A stretch of 64,000 bases of DNA, from assembly GCA_934309145.1 (NCBI GenBank), contig CAKRCW010000007.1:83605-147604 (forward strand), given 5' to 3'. Below are positions 8,657 through 18,420 of this stretch, piece by piece. The position numbers and the translations under genes were made by a program. Under the pieces are notes generated by a model that had not been told where the DNA came from, searched no databases, and saw only the letters and a program-made list of their open reading frames with translations. The first letter of the stretch is position 1. The number at the start of each line of letters is the position of its first letter. Source of the DNA: an uncultured Lachnospiraceae bacterium. GTDB lineage: Bacteria; Bacillota; Clostridia; Lachnospirales; Lachnospiraceae.

Positions 8657-9613
8657 TTATGTAAATATATCCTTGGATTTTAGAACAGATAATATATAAT
8701 CTAACTGTTCTTTTTCATCCTTTAATGTATCTTTATCAACCCATATAACATCCCGCTCACGTCTGAACCATGTAAGCTGTCTCTTAGCAAAATGTCTTGT
8801 ATCACGCTTTAATATATATATAGCTTCGTCTAATGAATATTCTCCATTTAGATATGCTAGAATCTCCTTGTAACCGAGTCCCTGCATAGAAACCATATCC
8901 TTTGTTAAGCTGTACTTAGAAACAAGATTTTTAACCTCATCTATAAGGCCATTTTCGAGCATTATATCTATTCTTTTCTCAATTCTGTCATATAGAATAT
9001 CTCTGTCACAGTTTAATACAAAATATGCTGCGTTATATGGCGAGGTTTTCTGTCGCTCTAACTCATTGTGCTCTGAAATACATTTTCCTGTCTGGTGATA
9101 AAACTCTATAGCCCTAATCACTCTCTTGACATTATTCATATGAATATTGTCCGCCGATACAGGATCTACCTCTCTTAGCATATCATGTAATGCATGAGCA
9201 CCTTCCTGCTTATATTTTTCTTCAAGCATGCTTCTGTACCCGTCATCATCTGTTTCTTCAAAATTAATGTCATATAGCACTGATTGTATATAAAATCCTG
9301 TTCCGCCAACTATAATAGGAATATGTCCTCTGCTGTATATTTCGTCCATGGCTTTTACAGCCATATCCTTAAATAAAGCAACTGAGAAATCCTCAGTCGG
9401 TAAGAGCACATCTATTAAATGATGATGAACTCCCTGCATTTCCTCACAGGTAATCTTGGCAGAGCCGATATCAAGTTCTTTATATACCTGAACTGAGTCG
9501 GCAGAAATTATCTCTCCGCCTACAGCTTTTGCAAGTGCGATGGAAAGCTCCGTCTTACCTGCTGCTGTAGGACCTGTGAGAATAATTAACTTCTTTTTGT
9601 TATTCTGTAACAT
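8657..9613 (-). CDS. miaA: tRNA dimethylallyltransferase MiaA
   Basis: Transfers a dimethylallyl group to A37 of tRNAs reading UNN codons. The P-loop GPTAAGKT is at residues 13-20, followed by DSVQVYKELDIGSAK and GGTGFY, and the C-terminal AKRQLTWFRR is a family signature. Length 318 is normal. MiaB, which thiomethylates the same base, is encoded at the head of the same gene run. Confidence 0.97.
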   Translation of the reverse strand: MLQNNKKKLIILTGPTAAGKTELSIALAKAVGGEIISADSVQVYKELDIGSAKITCEEMQGVHHHLIDVLLPTEDFSVALFKDMAVKAMDEIYSRGHIPIIVGGTGFYIQSVLYDINFEETDDDGYRSMLEEKYKQEGAHALHDMLREVDPVSADNIHMNNVKRVIRAIEFYHQTGKCISEHNELERQKTSPYNAAYFVLNCDRDILYDRIEKRIDIMLENGLIDEVKNLVSKYSLTKDMVSMQGLGYKEILAYLNGEYSLDEAIYILKRDTRHFAKRQLTWFRRERDVIWVDKDTLKDEKEQLDYILSVLKSKDIFT

Positions 9614-9639
9614 ATTCTTATATCCTTATTATACATGTA

Positions 9640-11652
9640 TTATGTGACAATTCTGTGGAATTTTTTCTCAAGCTCTGTTTCACTTATTGATATTATTGTT
9701 GGTCTGCCATGCGGACAAGTGTAAGGATTGTCAAGTGTTAAAAGCTCGTCTATAAGAGCGTCTGCCTCAGCAAGGCTTATATGCATATTCCCCTTTATTG
9801 CTGCCTTGCATGCCATAGTAGATAGCTTTCTTATAAACACATCATTTGACATATACCCCGCATTTTCAATAAGCGAACCGACAAAATCTAAGAACATGTC
9901 CCTTCCGTGTATTCCGTAAAGATTGCTCGGAACAGCGTTAATCTTAAATTCATTTCCTCCAAATTCCTCTATGTCGTATCCTATTTTCATAAATAAATCA
10001 TAGTTATCAAGTATTGCCTGTCTTTCTGCGTACGATACCGTAATAACCATTGGGGGCATAAGCTGCTGTGAATAAATCTGCTTTTCTTTAAGATTTTTGA
10101 TTAATCTTTCATAATTGACCTTTTCGTGTGCAGCATGCTGGTCCATAATGTATAAATTTTTTTCATACTCAATAAGCCAGTATGTATCAAAGAGCTGACC
10201 TATTACGCGATGTTTTTTTCTCGCCTTTTCCGTGAGAAAATCATCATCAAATAAAGATGTCTGCTCCATTTTTGATGATGGTGTATATTTAACTCCGCTA
10301 TCATTAAGCTTATTTATAACTGCGTCAACAGCAGGTGTATCATCTGGTTTATCATCTGGTTTATCATCTGGTTTATTATACGGTTTATTATACACGTCCA
10401 TGGCAGGATTGCTCTTTGGCTTGGTATATGTATCATTCGTTGGTTTAGCTGCATCAGCCTCCTGCTTTAGCTTCTCTAAAATTTTATATGTAGGACTGTA
10501 CTTTCCTACTTTGTAATTTGTATCAGGAATCTTGGTAACACCAGTATTATTTACTGTTTGTGTATGGCTTTTCCTGACTGCCTCAAATGGTTCAGCAGGC
10601 TTTATCTTAACAGCTTCCTCCTTAGGTGCTTCCGGTTCTTTTTTACCAACAGTATCCTTTGGAATTATCTCCTTGTGATTTAACGCCTCATTTATGGTAC
10701 GCATCACATTCTCAAATAACTCTCTCTCGTTGTCGTATTTGAACTCCATCTTTGTAGGATGGACATTGACATCACATTTATCCTTAGGAAGTGTAATATA
10801 GAGCACAGTAAATGGAAATTTGTGCTGCATTATAAAGGTCTTATATCCCTCTTCGATGGCACGATTTATGATATTGCTTTTAATGTATCTCCCATTTATA
10901 AAGTAATTTTCTAAGCCACGGTTACCTCTTGAGATATAAGGCTTTCCAATATATCCTGTTATCTCCATGCTGTCTGACTTAAAGCTTACAGGAATCAGAT
11001 TAGAGGTTATATCTCTTCCAAAGAGCTGATATATCGCATCTTTGACATTTCCGTTTCCCGCTGTGTCAATTTTAGTCTGTCCATTGATTATAAGCTTAAA
11101 TGACACATCAACATGTGACAGGGCAAGTCTTAGAACAAGGTCATTTATGTATGAACCCTCTGTCATCGCAGATTTCAGGAATTTCTTTCGGGCTGGTGTG
11201 TTAAAGAACAGATTTCTTACAACTATTGTCGTTCCGTCAGGTACTCCAACCTCGGTATATTCTATTTCTTTTCCACCATGTATAACATACTTAACGCCAG
11301 TAAGACTGTCTGATGTCTTGGTAATCATCTCTGTCTGCGAGACTGCCGCTATAGTGGAAAGTGCCTCACCCCTGAATCCAAGTGAAGATATGTAAGACAA
11401 ATCATTAGCACTCTCAATTTTGCTTGTGGCATGTCTCATATAGGCTGTTCTAACCTCTTCCTTTGGTATACCACAGCCGTTATCTGTAACTCTTATCAAC
11501 GAGATTCCGCCATCCTTAATCTCCACAGTCACAGATGTTGCCCCTGCATCTATAGAATTCTCAAGGAGCTCCTTTACAACCGAAGATGGTCTTTCTATAA
11601 CCTCTCCTGCTGCAATCTTATCAATAGTAGCTTTATCAAGTAATTTAATCAT
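9640..11652 (-). CDS. mutL: DNA mismatch repair endonuclease MutL
   Basis: Mismatch-repair nicking endonuclease and MutS partner. The N-terminal GHKL ATPase is complete (ENSIDAGAT, DNGCGI, GFRGEAL). The C-terminal dimerisation domain has the metal-binding motif DQHAAHEKVNYE plus ACKAA and CPHGRP, so it should be a nicking MutL of the kind used by MutH-less bacteria. The linker (about residues 340-470) is low complexity with K/P/D repeats. Its ATG overlaps the mutS stop (TGATG), implying coupled translation. Confidence 0.97.
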   Translation of the reverse strand: MIKLLDKATIDKIAAGEVIERPSSVVKELLENSIDAGATSVTVEIKDGGISLIRVTDNGCGIPKEEVRTAYMRHATSKIESANDLSYISSLGFRGEALSTIAAVSQTEMITKTSDSLTGVKYVIHGGKEIEYTEVGVPDGTTIVVRNLFFNTPARKKFLKSAMTEGSYINDLVLRLALSHVDVSFKLIINGQTKIDTAGNGNVKDAIYQLFGRDITSNLIPVSFKSDSMEITGYIGKPYISRGNRGLENYFINGRYIKSNIINRAIEEGYKTFIMQHKFPFTVLYITLPKDKCDVNVHPTKMEFKYDNERELFENVMRTINEALNHKEIIPKDTVGKKEPEAPKEEAVKIKPAEPFEAVRKSHTQTVNNTGVTKIPDTNYKVGKYSPTYKILEKLKQEADAAKPTNDTYTKPKSNPAMDVYNKPYNKPDDKPDDKPDDTPAVDAVINKLNDSGVKYTPSSKMEQTSLFDDDFLTEKARKKHRVIGQLFDTYWLIEYEKNLYIMDQHAAHEKVNYERLIKNLKEKQIYSQQLMPPMVITVSYAERQAILDNYDLFMKIGYDIEEFGGNEFKINAVPSNLYGIHGRDMFLDFVGSLIENAGYMSNDVFIRKLSTMACKAAIKGNMHISLAEADALIDELLTLDNPYTCPHGRPTIISISETELEKKFHRIVT
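10341..10388 (-). repeat. Four 12-bp tandem units in the mutL linker
   Basis: Three exact copies of a 12-base unit (10341-10376) and a fourth diverged one. In frame they encode KPDDKPDDKPDD and a KPYN variant in the disordered linker between ATPase and endonuclease domains. Copy changes stay in frame. Confidence 0.85.
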
Positions 11653-14276
11653 CAGCTATTCCTCAATCTATCCTGCAATTCCTGTAAATACAGCATTGCC
11701 TTTATAGGTGTCATGTTGTTTAAATCCATTGTTTTAAGTTCATTTGCTATTGTGAGCTCTGTAGGTGTAGAAAATAATGACATCTGTTCAAAGTCATTTG
11801 CCTTATGCTCCTTCAAATCTCGTGTCTCAATAGCTTTAGCCTTAGATAAGATATCGGTATCAATTAACTGGTCGCAAATTTCCCTTGCTCTTATCAGTAC
11901 CTGCTCAGGTACACCTGCAAGACGTGCAACCTGTATACCATAACTTCTGTCAGCTCCACCCTTGACAATTTTTCTAAGGAATACTATATCGTCTCCGTCC
12001 TCTTTTACTGCAATACAATAATTATTGACTGATGAAAGCTTGCCCTCAAGCTCTGTCAGCTCATGATAATGTGTTGCGAATAATGTTTTTGCACCAATTA
12101 TATCCTTATCGGCTATATACTCGACAACCGCCCATGCTATTGATAATCCATCAAATGTAGAAGTTCCACGTCCTATCTCATCTAAGATTATCAGGCTGTT
12201 TGATGTAGCATTTCTGAGAATATTAGCCACCTCATTCATCTCTATCATAAATGTAGACTGACCTGAAGCAAGGTCATCAGATGCACCAACTCTTGTAAAT
12301 ATTCTGTCACACAGTCCAATGTTTGCTGTATCAGCAGGTACAAACGAACCAATCTGTGCCATAAGAACTATAAGTGCTGTCTGTCTCATATATGTGGATT
12401 TACCTGCCATATTAGGACCTGTTATTATTGAAATACGGCTCTCCACATTGTTTAAATATGTATCATTTGACACAAAGCTGTCATTGTTTAGCATTTTCTC
12501 GACAACAGGATGCCTGCCCGCTTTGATATCTATCACACCATCCTCATTTATAGATGGACGAACATAGTTGTTCTTCTCTGCAACATACGAAAGAGATGCA
12601 ATAGCGTCAAGCTCTGCAATATAATGTGCTGTCTGCTGTACTCTTGTAAGTGCCTCGCCTATTTTATCTCTTAATGAAACATAGGTCTCATATTCAAGAG
12701 CATACAACCTGTCCTCTGCTCCAAGTATTGTGTTAGATAACTCAGCAAGCTTATCAGTTGTATATCTCTCAGCATTTGCCAGAGTCTGTTTCCTTATAAA
12801 GTAATCAGGAACCATATCCTTAAACGAGTTTGTAACCTCAAAATAATAATCAAATACCTTGTTATATTTTATCTTGAGTCCCTTGATTCCTGTTTTCTCA
12901 CGTTCCTCTGCCTCGAGTGAAGCAAGCCAGTTCTTACATTCTGTCTTGGCAAGCTTAAGCTCATCTATCTTGTCTGAGTAGCCAGCCTTAAAAATTCCGC
13001 CTTCCTTTATGGAGATAGGTGGTTCCTCATCTATTGAAGCCTCTAAAAGCTCATATAAATCTGTAAGGGTATCTAAATTGTTATACACCTCACTGTAATA
13101 GTCTGCTGAGAGCTCCTTTAACAGATTCTTAATATCAGGCAGATAATGTATGGAATTCTTAAATGACAACATATCACGGGGATTGGCTGTCTTAAGAGAT
13201 ATCCTTGTCATAAGCCTTTCCAAATCATATATTGTATTAAGATATTCTCTAAGCTCCTCACGGGTAATAAGAGCGTTATTCATTGCCTCAATGGCATCAA
13301 GACGATGTTCTATGGCATCCTTTGAGAGTAATGGCTGTTCAACAAACTCACGAAGCTTTCTTGCACCCATAGCTGTCTTAGTCTTGTCAAGCACCCAGAG
13401 CAAAGAACCCTTCTTCTGCTTATCTCTCATCGTCTCTGTTAATTCTAGATTTCTTCTTGTTGAAGAATCAATAATCATATATGAATCAACCGAATAAAGC
13501 TCGATATGATTTATATGCTTAAGGCTGTTCATCTGTGTATCATAGAGGTAATCAAGCATTGCTCCTGTTGACACGACAATCTCAGGCGTGTCCTTTAAGC
13601 CGAGTCCCTCTAAGCTGCTTATATGAAAATGCCTCTTTATTGTTGCCTCAGAGGTATCATAATCAAAATAATGGGCAGGCGCTTCGGTCTTTGAAATGTG
13701 AAGCTTATCAGCTATCGCATCAAGCTCTAAGCCGGAATTTGGCACTGTGTCCTGATATATAATCTCTGATGGCTGATATTTATTTATCTCATCTATAACC
13801 TTATCCGAGGTTCCTACTCTGCAGCATTTGAAGATTCCGGTTGAGATGTCAGATACAGATATTCCGTATTTAAAGTTATAATACGAAATACTCATAATAT
13901 AATTATTCTTCGCCTCATCCAAAATCTCAGCAGACATATTAGTTCCAGGAGTTACAATACGGATAACCTCACGCTTTACAAGTCCCTTTGCAAGCTTAGG
14001 GTCCTCGACCTGCTCACCTATAGCGACCTTATACCCTTTCTCAATAAGACGATTTATGTAGATATCAGCCGCATGATAAGGAATACCGCACATAGGTGCT
14101 CTCTCTTCAAGTCCACAGTCCTTACCCGTAAGTGTAATTTCGAGCTCCTTTGAGGCTGTGAGTGCATCATCAAAGAACATTTCATAGAAGTCGCCTAGTC
14201 TGTAAAATAATATACAATCCTTGTACTGTTCCTTAGTTGCTAAATATTGCTCCATCATTGGAGATAGCTTTCCCAC
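11652..14276 (-). CDS. mutS: DNA mismatch recognition ATPase MutS
   Basis: Mismatch-binding sliding clamp. The N-terminal mismatch-recognition motif is present (FYRLGDFYEMF, about residues 24-34), as are the lever/clamp region and the C-terminal ABC-type ATPase with GPNMAGKST, LDEIGRGTST and FATHYHEL. Length 874 fits MutS1. It lies four bases after miaB and overlaps mutL by one base, the classic Firmicutes miaB-mutS-mutL order. Confidence 0.98.
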   Translation of the reverse strand: MGKLSPMMEQYLATKEQYKDCILFYRLGDFYEMFFDDALTASKELEITLTGKDCGLEERAPMCGIPYHAADIYINRLIEKGYKVAIGEQVEDPKLAKGLVKREVIRIVTPGTNMSAEILDEAKNNYIMSISYYNFKYGISVSDISTGIFKCCRVGTSDKVIDEINKYQPSEIIYQDTVPNSGLELDAIADKLHISKTEAPAHYFDYDTSEATIKRHFHISSLEGLGLKDTPEIVVSTGAMLDYLYDTQMNSLKHINHIELYSVDSYMIIDSSTRRNLELTETMRDKQKKGSLLWVLDKTKTAMGARKLREFVEQPLLSKDAIEHRLDAIEAMNNALITREELREYLNTIYDLERLMTRISLKTANPRDMLSFKNSIHYLPDIKNLLKELSADYYSEVYNNLDTLTDLYELLEASIDEEPPISIKEGGIFKAGYSDKIDELKLAKTECKNWLASLEAEEREKTGIKGLKIKYNKVFDYYFEVTNSFKDMVPDYFIRKQTLANAERYTTDKLAELSNTILGAEDRLYALEYETYVSLRDKIGEALTRVQQTAHYIAELDAIASLSYVAEKNNYVRPSINEDGVIDIKAGRHPVVEKMLNNDSFVSNDTYLNNVESRISIITGPNMAGKSTYMRQTALIVLMAQIGSFVPADTANIGLCDRIFTRVGASDDLASGQSTFMIEMNEVANILRNATSNSLIILDEIGRGTSTFDGLSIAWAVVEYIADKDIIGAKTLFATHYHELTELEGKLSSVNNYCIAVKEDGDDIVFLRKIVKGGADRSYGIQVARLAGVPEQVLIRAREICDQLIDTDILSKAKAIETRDLKEHKANDFEQMSLFSTPTELTIANELKTMDLNNMTPIKAMLYLQELQDRLRNS

Positions 14277-14280
14277 GTTA

Positions 14281-15735
14281 TCACCTCATCATTTCTCCTA
14301 AAAAGTAGAAGCCTTTACATTCGTTTAATTTAACCATAACCGTTTCACCGATAAGACTCGAATCGCCTGGAAAATGTACAGTTACATTCTCCTCTGTTCT
14401 TCCTGTTACAAGTGTTTTATCCTGCTTGTTTAATTCCTCAACTAAAACAAGCTTCTCGCAGCCTGTGAATCGTTCAATACGTTTGTTAGATAATTCATTT
14501 ACCAAAGTAAGCAATCTGCCAAATCTGTCCTTAACTACATCCTCAGGTACCTGATTATCCATTGACGCTGCCGGTGTGCCTGTACGCTTTGAATATATAA
14601 ATGTAAATGCCTGATCATATTCTACCTGTCTCACAACATCCAGAGTGTCCATAAAATCTTCCTCTGTCTCACCCGGAAATCCAACCATTATATCTGTTGT
14701 CAGTGAAATATCAGGCATGGCAGTTCTTATTTTATCGACAAGCTTAAGGTAATCATCCTTAGAGTAATGTCTGTTCATTCGTCTTAGTATCTCTGATGAG
14801 CCTGATTGTACCGGCAAATGAAGGTGCTTACATATTTTTGGCTCGCTTGCCATTACACGAATAAGTTCATCCGATAAATCCTTAGGATGACTTGTCATAA
14901 AGCGGACTCTCTCGATTCCGTCAATCTCACACACCATTCTTAATAGCTCAGGAAATCTTATTGTATCATCAGTTGTTGTCTCATGAATTTTGCCATCTGT
15001 ATAATCAAATGTCTTACCATATGAGTTTACATTCTGTCCAAGCAGCATGATTTCCTTTACACCAAGCTTGGCCTGTGCACGGATTTCTGCAATTATCTCC
15101 TGTGGACTTCTGCTCTTCTCCCTGCCACGGACATAAGGAACGATACAATATGTGCAGAAATTATTACATCCATACATTATATTTACGCCTGTTTTGAATT
15201 TATATTTTCTCTTCTGAGGCAGTGCTTCAACAGTCTGCTCACTGTGGTCTAGAACTTCAATAATTGTTTTATTTGTCTCGTAATATGTGTATATAAGCTC
15301 TGCTAACTTATATATGTTATGTGTTCCGAATATTATATTTACATGTCTGTATTTTTTCTTCAGTGTCTCAATTACATGAGGCTCCTGCATCATACATCCA
15401 CATAAGCATATTATCATATCCGGATTTTTTTCTTTTAAGCTCTTTAAATGTCCAAGATGACCATACAATTTCTGATTGGCATTTTCTCTTACTGTACAGG
15501 TATTACAGATTACAAAATCTGCCTTTTCGTCATCGACCTCCTCAAAGCCGATTGCATCAAGAATACCCTTCAATTTCTCAGAATCATGTGCATTCATCTG
15601 ACATCCAAATGTCTGGACATTGTATGTAAAGGTACGATTCTTGGCTGCCTGTAATGTGAGCAAATGCTCTCTGCATTTGTTCATAAAATAGTATTGTCTA
15701 TCCGGCTCCATGGCTGGAATCGTGCTGTTTTGCAT
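14281..15735 (-). CDS. miaB: tRNA-2-methylthio-N6-dimethylallyladenosine synthase MiaB
   Basis: Radical-SAM methylthiotransferase that converts i6A37 to ms2i6A37. It has the N-terminal UPF0004 domain with three cluster cysteines (FGCQMN, CNTCTVRE, CGCM), the radical-SAM motif CNNFCTYC and a C-terminal TRAM domain (about residues 420-484). Length is 484, with an extra N-terminal 30 or so residues that are common in clostridial MiaB. It is the first gene after a consensus promoter and so heads the run down to rodA. Confidence 0.97.
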   Translation of the reverse strand: MQNSTIPAMEPDRQYYFMNKCREHLLTLQAAKNRTFTYNVQTFGCQMNAHDSEKLKGILDAIGFEEVDDEKADFVICNTCTVRENANQKLYGHLGHLKSLKEKNPDMIICLCGCMMQEPHVIETLKKKYRHVNIIFGTHNIYKLAELIYTYYETNKTIIEVLDHSEQTVEALPQKRKYKFKTGVNIMYGCNNFCTYCIVPYVRGREKSRSPQEIIAEIRAQAKLGVKEIMLLGQNVNSYGKTFDYTDGKIHETTTDDTIRFPELLRMVCEIDGIERVRFMTSHPKDLSDELIRVMASEPKICKHLHLPVQSGSSEILRRMNRHYSKDDYLKLVDKIRTAMPDISLTTDIMVGFPGETEEDFMDTLDVVRQVEYDQAFTFIYSKRTGTPAASMDNQVPEDVVKDRFGRLLTLVNELSNKRIERFTGCEKLVLVEELNKQDKTLVTGRTEENVTVHFPGDSSLIGETVMVKLNECKGFYFLGEMMR

Positions 15736-15787
15736 GTTGTATACCCTTTCGTATTTTGTATTAAATTATTATAAAATCCAATCTATT

Positions 15788-15816
15788 ATTATACTGTAAA
15801 TGACATTAATTTTCAA
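15788..15816 (-). promoter_or_regulatory. Sigma-A-type promoter for the miaB-to-rodA run
   Basis: TTGAAA (15811-15816), a 17-base spacer and TATAAT (15788-15793) on the minus strand, about 50 bases before the miaB ATG. It is the only strong promoter I see ahead of this 15-kb set of tightly packed genes. Confidence 0.7.
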
Positions 15817-15896
15817 TCTGAAATATAGAGAAATCTACTGTTTGTTTATTCAATGTTATATAATATTATTATAAATATATTAAAATTAAACAAAGA

Positions 15897-15925
15897 AGAA
15901 CCACCGGCATAAAACCGATGGTTCA
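15897..15925 (-). terminator. Rho-independent terminator after the LysM gene
   Basis: A 10-bp stem (GAACCATCGG pairing with CCGGTGGTTC, one wobble) with a short loop, followed on the minus strand by a T-rich stretch. It isolates the SOS-type gene from miaB downstream. Confidence 0.65.
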
Positions 15926-15950
15926 AAGGTATGGTATGGAAAATGTAAAT

Positions 15951-16283
15951 TTATTGTGGTGCTGAATAGTATGGCACTACCAGGGTTGCACCACTATAAA
16001 TTTTGTCGCTGTAAAGTCCATTGATGCTCTTAACCTCATCAATGTAATCCTCGATTGAGGTATATTCCTCTGAGATATTGGCCTCTGCTATTGACCATAA
16101 TGTATCATCTGCCGAAACATTAATGCACTTAAAGTACTTCTCGTTATGTGTAGATGCATTAACTTTGTTATCGCTGTTTGAAACCCCGATAAACAATAAT
16201 AAGAATGCTAAAACAATAACTGTTACTCCTACAAATAATTTATAATGTCTATGAATTAATAATGCTGCTTCTCTTATACTCAT
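15951..16283 (-). CDS. LysM-domain membrane protein, YneA-like SOS division inhibitor
   Basis: A 110-residue protein with one TM segment (about residues 16-34) and a C-terminal extracellular LysM domain (DDTLWSIAE to SGATLVVPY). B. subtilis YneA, induced by DNA damage to delay division, has the same size and layout. The promoter region carries three LexA-like boxes, which fits. YneA genes are usually divergent from lexA; lexA is not here, so I leave the symbol empty. GGAGGAG precedes the ATG. Similarity to YneA is by architecture and regulation rather than by an alignment. Confidence 0.8.
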   Translation of the reverse strand: MSIREAALLIHRHYKLFVGVTVIVLAFLLLFIGVSNSDNKVNASTHNEKYFKCINVSADDTLWSIAEANISEEYTSIEDYIDEVKSINGLYSDKIYSGATLVVPYYSAPQ

Positions 16284-16296
16284 GATATCTCCTCCT

Positions 16297-16310
16297 TGAA
16301 CATGTGTTCG
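16297..16310 (-). promoter_or_regulatory. LexA-like operator box, proximal
   Basis: CGAACACATGTTCA on the minus strand, one mismatch from the Firmicutes SOS box CGAAC-N4-GTTCG. It lies between the -10 element and the ribosome-binding site of the LysM gene. Confidence 0.7.
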
Positions 16311-16324
16311 TTTCTGTGATTATT

Positions 16325-16353
16325 AATATATCGCACATTTGTTCGAATGTCAA
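16325..16353 (-). promoter_or_regulatory. Sigma-A promoter of the LysM (YneA-like) gene
   Basis: TTGACA (16348-16353), 17-base spacer, TATATT (16325-16330) on the minus strand. The spacer contains a LexA-like box, so repressor binding would block polymerase directly. Confidence 0.8.
16332..16345 (-). promoter_or_regulatory. LexA-like operator box, in the promoter spacer
   Basis: CGAACAAATGTGCG on the minus strand, one mismatch from CGAAC-N4-GTTCG, lying exactly between the -35 and -10 elements. Confidence 0.72.
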
Positions 16354-16362
16354 TACTTTTCT

Positions 16363-16376
16363 CGAACAAATATTCG
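16363..16376 (-). promoter_or_regulatory. LexA-like operator box, distal
   Basis: CGAATATTTGTTCG on the minus strand, one mismatch from the SOS consensus, just upstream of the -35 element. Confidence 0.68.
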
Positions 16377-16466
16377 TTTTTCTTTTTCTAGGATGGCCAT
16401 CCCTGAAACTATATTAATAATACAACATCATGAGTACCATAAAACTCCCTCGCAACAAAATATTAT

Positions 16467-18419
16467 CTAATTCAATTTCTCTACTTCTTTTATCCACAAG
16501 GAGTTTACAGCATCGCTAGGCATTCTCCAGTCACCACGCGGCGAAAGGCATACACTACCAACCTTAACACCATCCGGCATACAGCTTCTCTTGAACTGCT
16601 GGCTGAAAAATCTTCTGTAGAATGTATTTAACCACTTTTTAATGGTTTCCTCATCATAAGCATTTGCAAATGCACGCTTTGCCATATAATATATTTTGCT
16701 TGGTGAAAATCCATAACGCATCACATAATACAGGAAGAAATCATGCAATTCATACGGACCTACTGTATCTTCCGTTTTCTGTGCGATATTTCCATTCTCA
16801 TCAGGAGGAAGAAGCTCAGGACTTATAGGAGTATCAATTATATCCTTTAAAACCTCGGAGCTGTCAGGGAACATATTATACTCAATAACACTGTCAATAA
16901 GCCATTTAACCAGGGTCTTAGGTATACTTGCATTTACACCGTACATGCTCATCTGGTCAGCATTGTAGGTACACCATCCAAGAGCAAGCTCAGACAAATC
17001 GCCTGTTCCCACAACTATAGCCCCAATCTTATTGGCATAATCCATAAGCACCTGCGTTCTCTCGCGTGCCTGTACATTCTCAAAGGTTATATCCTTAATC
17101 TCTGTGTCGTGACCGATATCCTCGTAATGTTTTAGGCAGGCATCCTTAATAGGAATTGTCTTTGTTGAAATTCCAAGAGTTGACATAAGTTCAAGCGAAT
17201 TATTATAGGTTCTGTCTGTTGTTCCAAATGCCGGCATCGTTATTCCAACTAAGTCTGTCATTGGCTTTCCAAGCTTTTTTAAAGTCTGTGCTGCGACAAG
17301 AAGGGCAAGTGTGGAATCCATACCACCAGAAACTCCTATAACCATCTTACTTCCCGTCACAGATAGTCTCTTTGCAAGTCCGCCAACCTGCATATCAAAT
17401 ATATCCTTACATCTCTTCTTTCTTCTTGATATATCAGAAGGTATAAAAGGATGTGGATTGATATTATATTTTGAACCATCAGATGTTATATCTTCATTAC
17501 ATTCAATGAATACCTCGCGAATCAATATACTCTGACCATACAATGTATATGCATCTTTAAATGTCTTGCCTTTTAATCTGTCAGCCTTTATTTTTCCCAT
17601 ATCCAAATCCGAAACTAACAGATAATCGTTATCGGCAATCTCATCATTCTCAGCGATAATTCTGCCATTTTCAGCTATCATGCTGTGACCTGAGAATATC
17701 AAATCCGTACTGCTCTCCCCTGCACCCGCCGAAGCGTACAGATATGAGCACATTAACGCTGTTGAGTGGCTTCTTATCAAGCTCTGTCTGAAGCTTCTCT
17801 TACCTATTGTGTCGTTGCTCGCTGACAGATTGATTATTAGCTCTGCGCCTGCCATAGCCTCCCATGTAGAAGGAGATACAGGAGCCCAGATATCCTCACA
17901 TATCTCAAGCCCAAAGCACATATCATTAATATGGAATATAAGATTATTTCCTACAGGAATATCATAATCCTCATCACAATCTATAATATCATGCACTGAT
18001 ATCTCTGTTATATCCAAATCGGAAGCAGATGAGAACCAGCGTTTCTCATAGAACTCATTATAATTAGGGAGAAATGTCTTGATATGAACTCCATATATTA
18101 CACCCCTGTAGATGACAATACCGGCATTATATAACTGATATGAAAGGCGTATCGGTACTCCGACAACTATAACCATATCAATATTTTCAGAATATGACAC
18201 AATATCGGCAAGTGCCTTTCTTGACATATCTAACAATGATGTCTGCATAAATAAATCGCTGCATGTATAGCCTGTAATGGAAAGCTCTGGAAATGCGATT
18301 ATTTTGACATCATGGGACATAGCCTCGTCAATCTTCTCAATTATCTTTGCTTTATTGTATTCTACATCAGCCACCTTTACATCAGGTACCGCTGCTCCAA
18401 CTCTGTAATATTCAAACAT
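16467..18419 (-). CDS. nadE: Glutamine-dependent NAD+ synthetase
   Basis: Amidates deamido-NAD to NAD using ammonia from glutamine. The N-terminal nitrilase-fold glutaminase has its Glu-Lys-Cys triad (E45 in FPELS, K114 in KTFLPNYNEFYE, C174 in GLEICED). The C-terminal synthetase has the PPi-loop SGGMDS. At about 650 residues it is the two-domain, glutamine-using form. An ATG nine bases upstream sits against AAAGGG and overlaps recU; the ATG at 18417-18419 has better spacing. It ends the recU operon. Confidence 0.95.
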   Translation of the reverse strand: MFEYYRVGAAVPDVKVADVEYNKAKIIEKIDEAMSHDVKIIAFPELSITGYTCSDLFMQTSLLDMSRKALADIVSYSENIDMVIVVGVPIRLSYQLYNAGIVIYRGVIYGVHIKTFLPNYNEFYEKRWFSSASDLDITEISVHDIIDCDEDYDIPVGNNLIFHINDMCFGLEICEDIWAPVSPSTWEAMAGAELIINLSASNDTIGKRSFRQSLIRSHSTALMCSYLYASAGAGESSTDLIFSGHSMIAENGRIIAENDEIADNDYLLVSDLDMGKIKADRLKGKTFKDAYTLYGQSILIREVFIECNEDITSDGSKYNINPHPFIPSDISRRKKRCKDIFDMQVGGLAKRLSVTGSKMVIGVSGGMDSTLALLVAAQTLKKLGKPMTDLVGITMPAFGTTDRTYNNSLELMSTLGISTKTIPIKDACLKHYEDIGHDTEIKDITFENVQARERTQVLMDYANKIGAIVVGTGDLSELALGWCTYNADQMSMYGVNASIPKTLVKWLIDSVIEYNMFPDSSEVLKDIIDTPISPELLPPDENGNIAQKTEDTVGPYELHDFFLYYVMRYGFSPSKIYYMAKRAFANAYDEETIKKWLNTFYRRFFSQQFKRSCMPDGVKVGSVCLSPRGDWRMPSDAVNSLWIKEVEKLN

Positions 18420-18420
18420 A

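Noticed and set aside
16391..16402. Palindrome GGATGGCCATCC as a nadE terminator
   Set aside because: It has no loop and no T run, and lies upstream of the LysM promoter and on the wrong side to end nadE. Possible chance palindrome or unknown operator.
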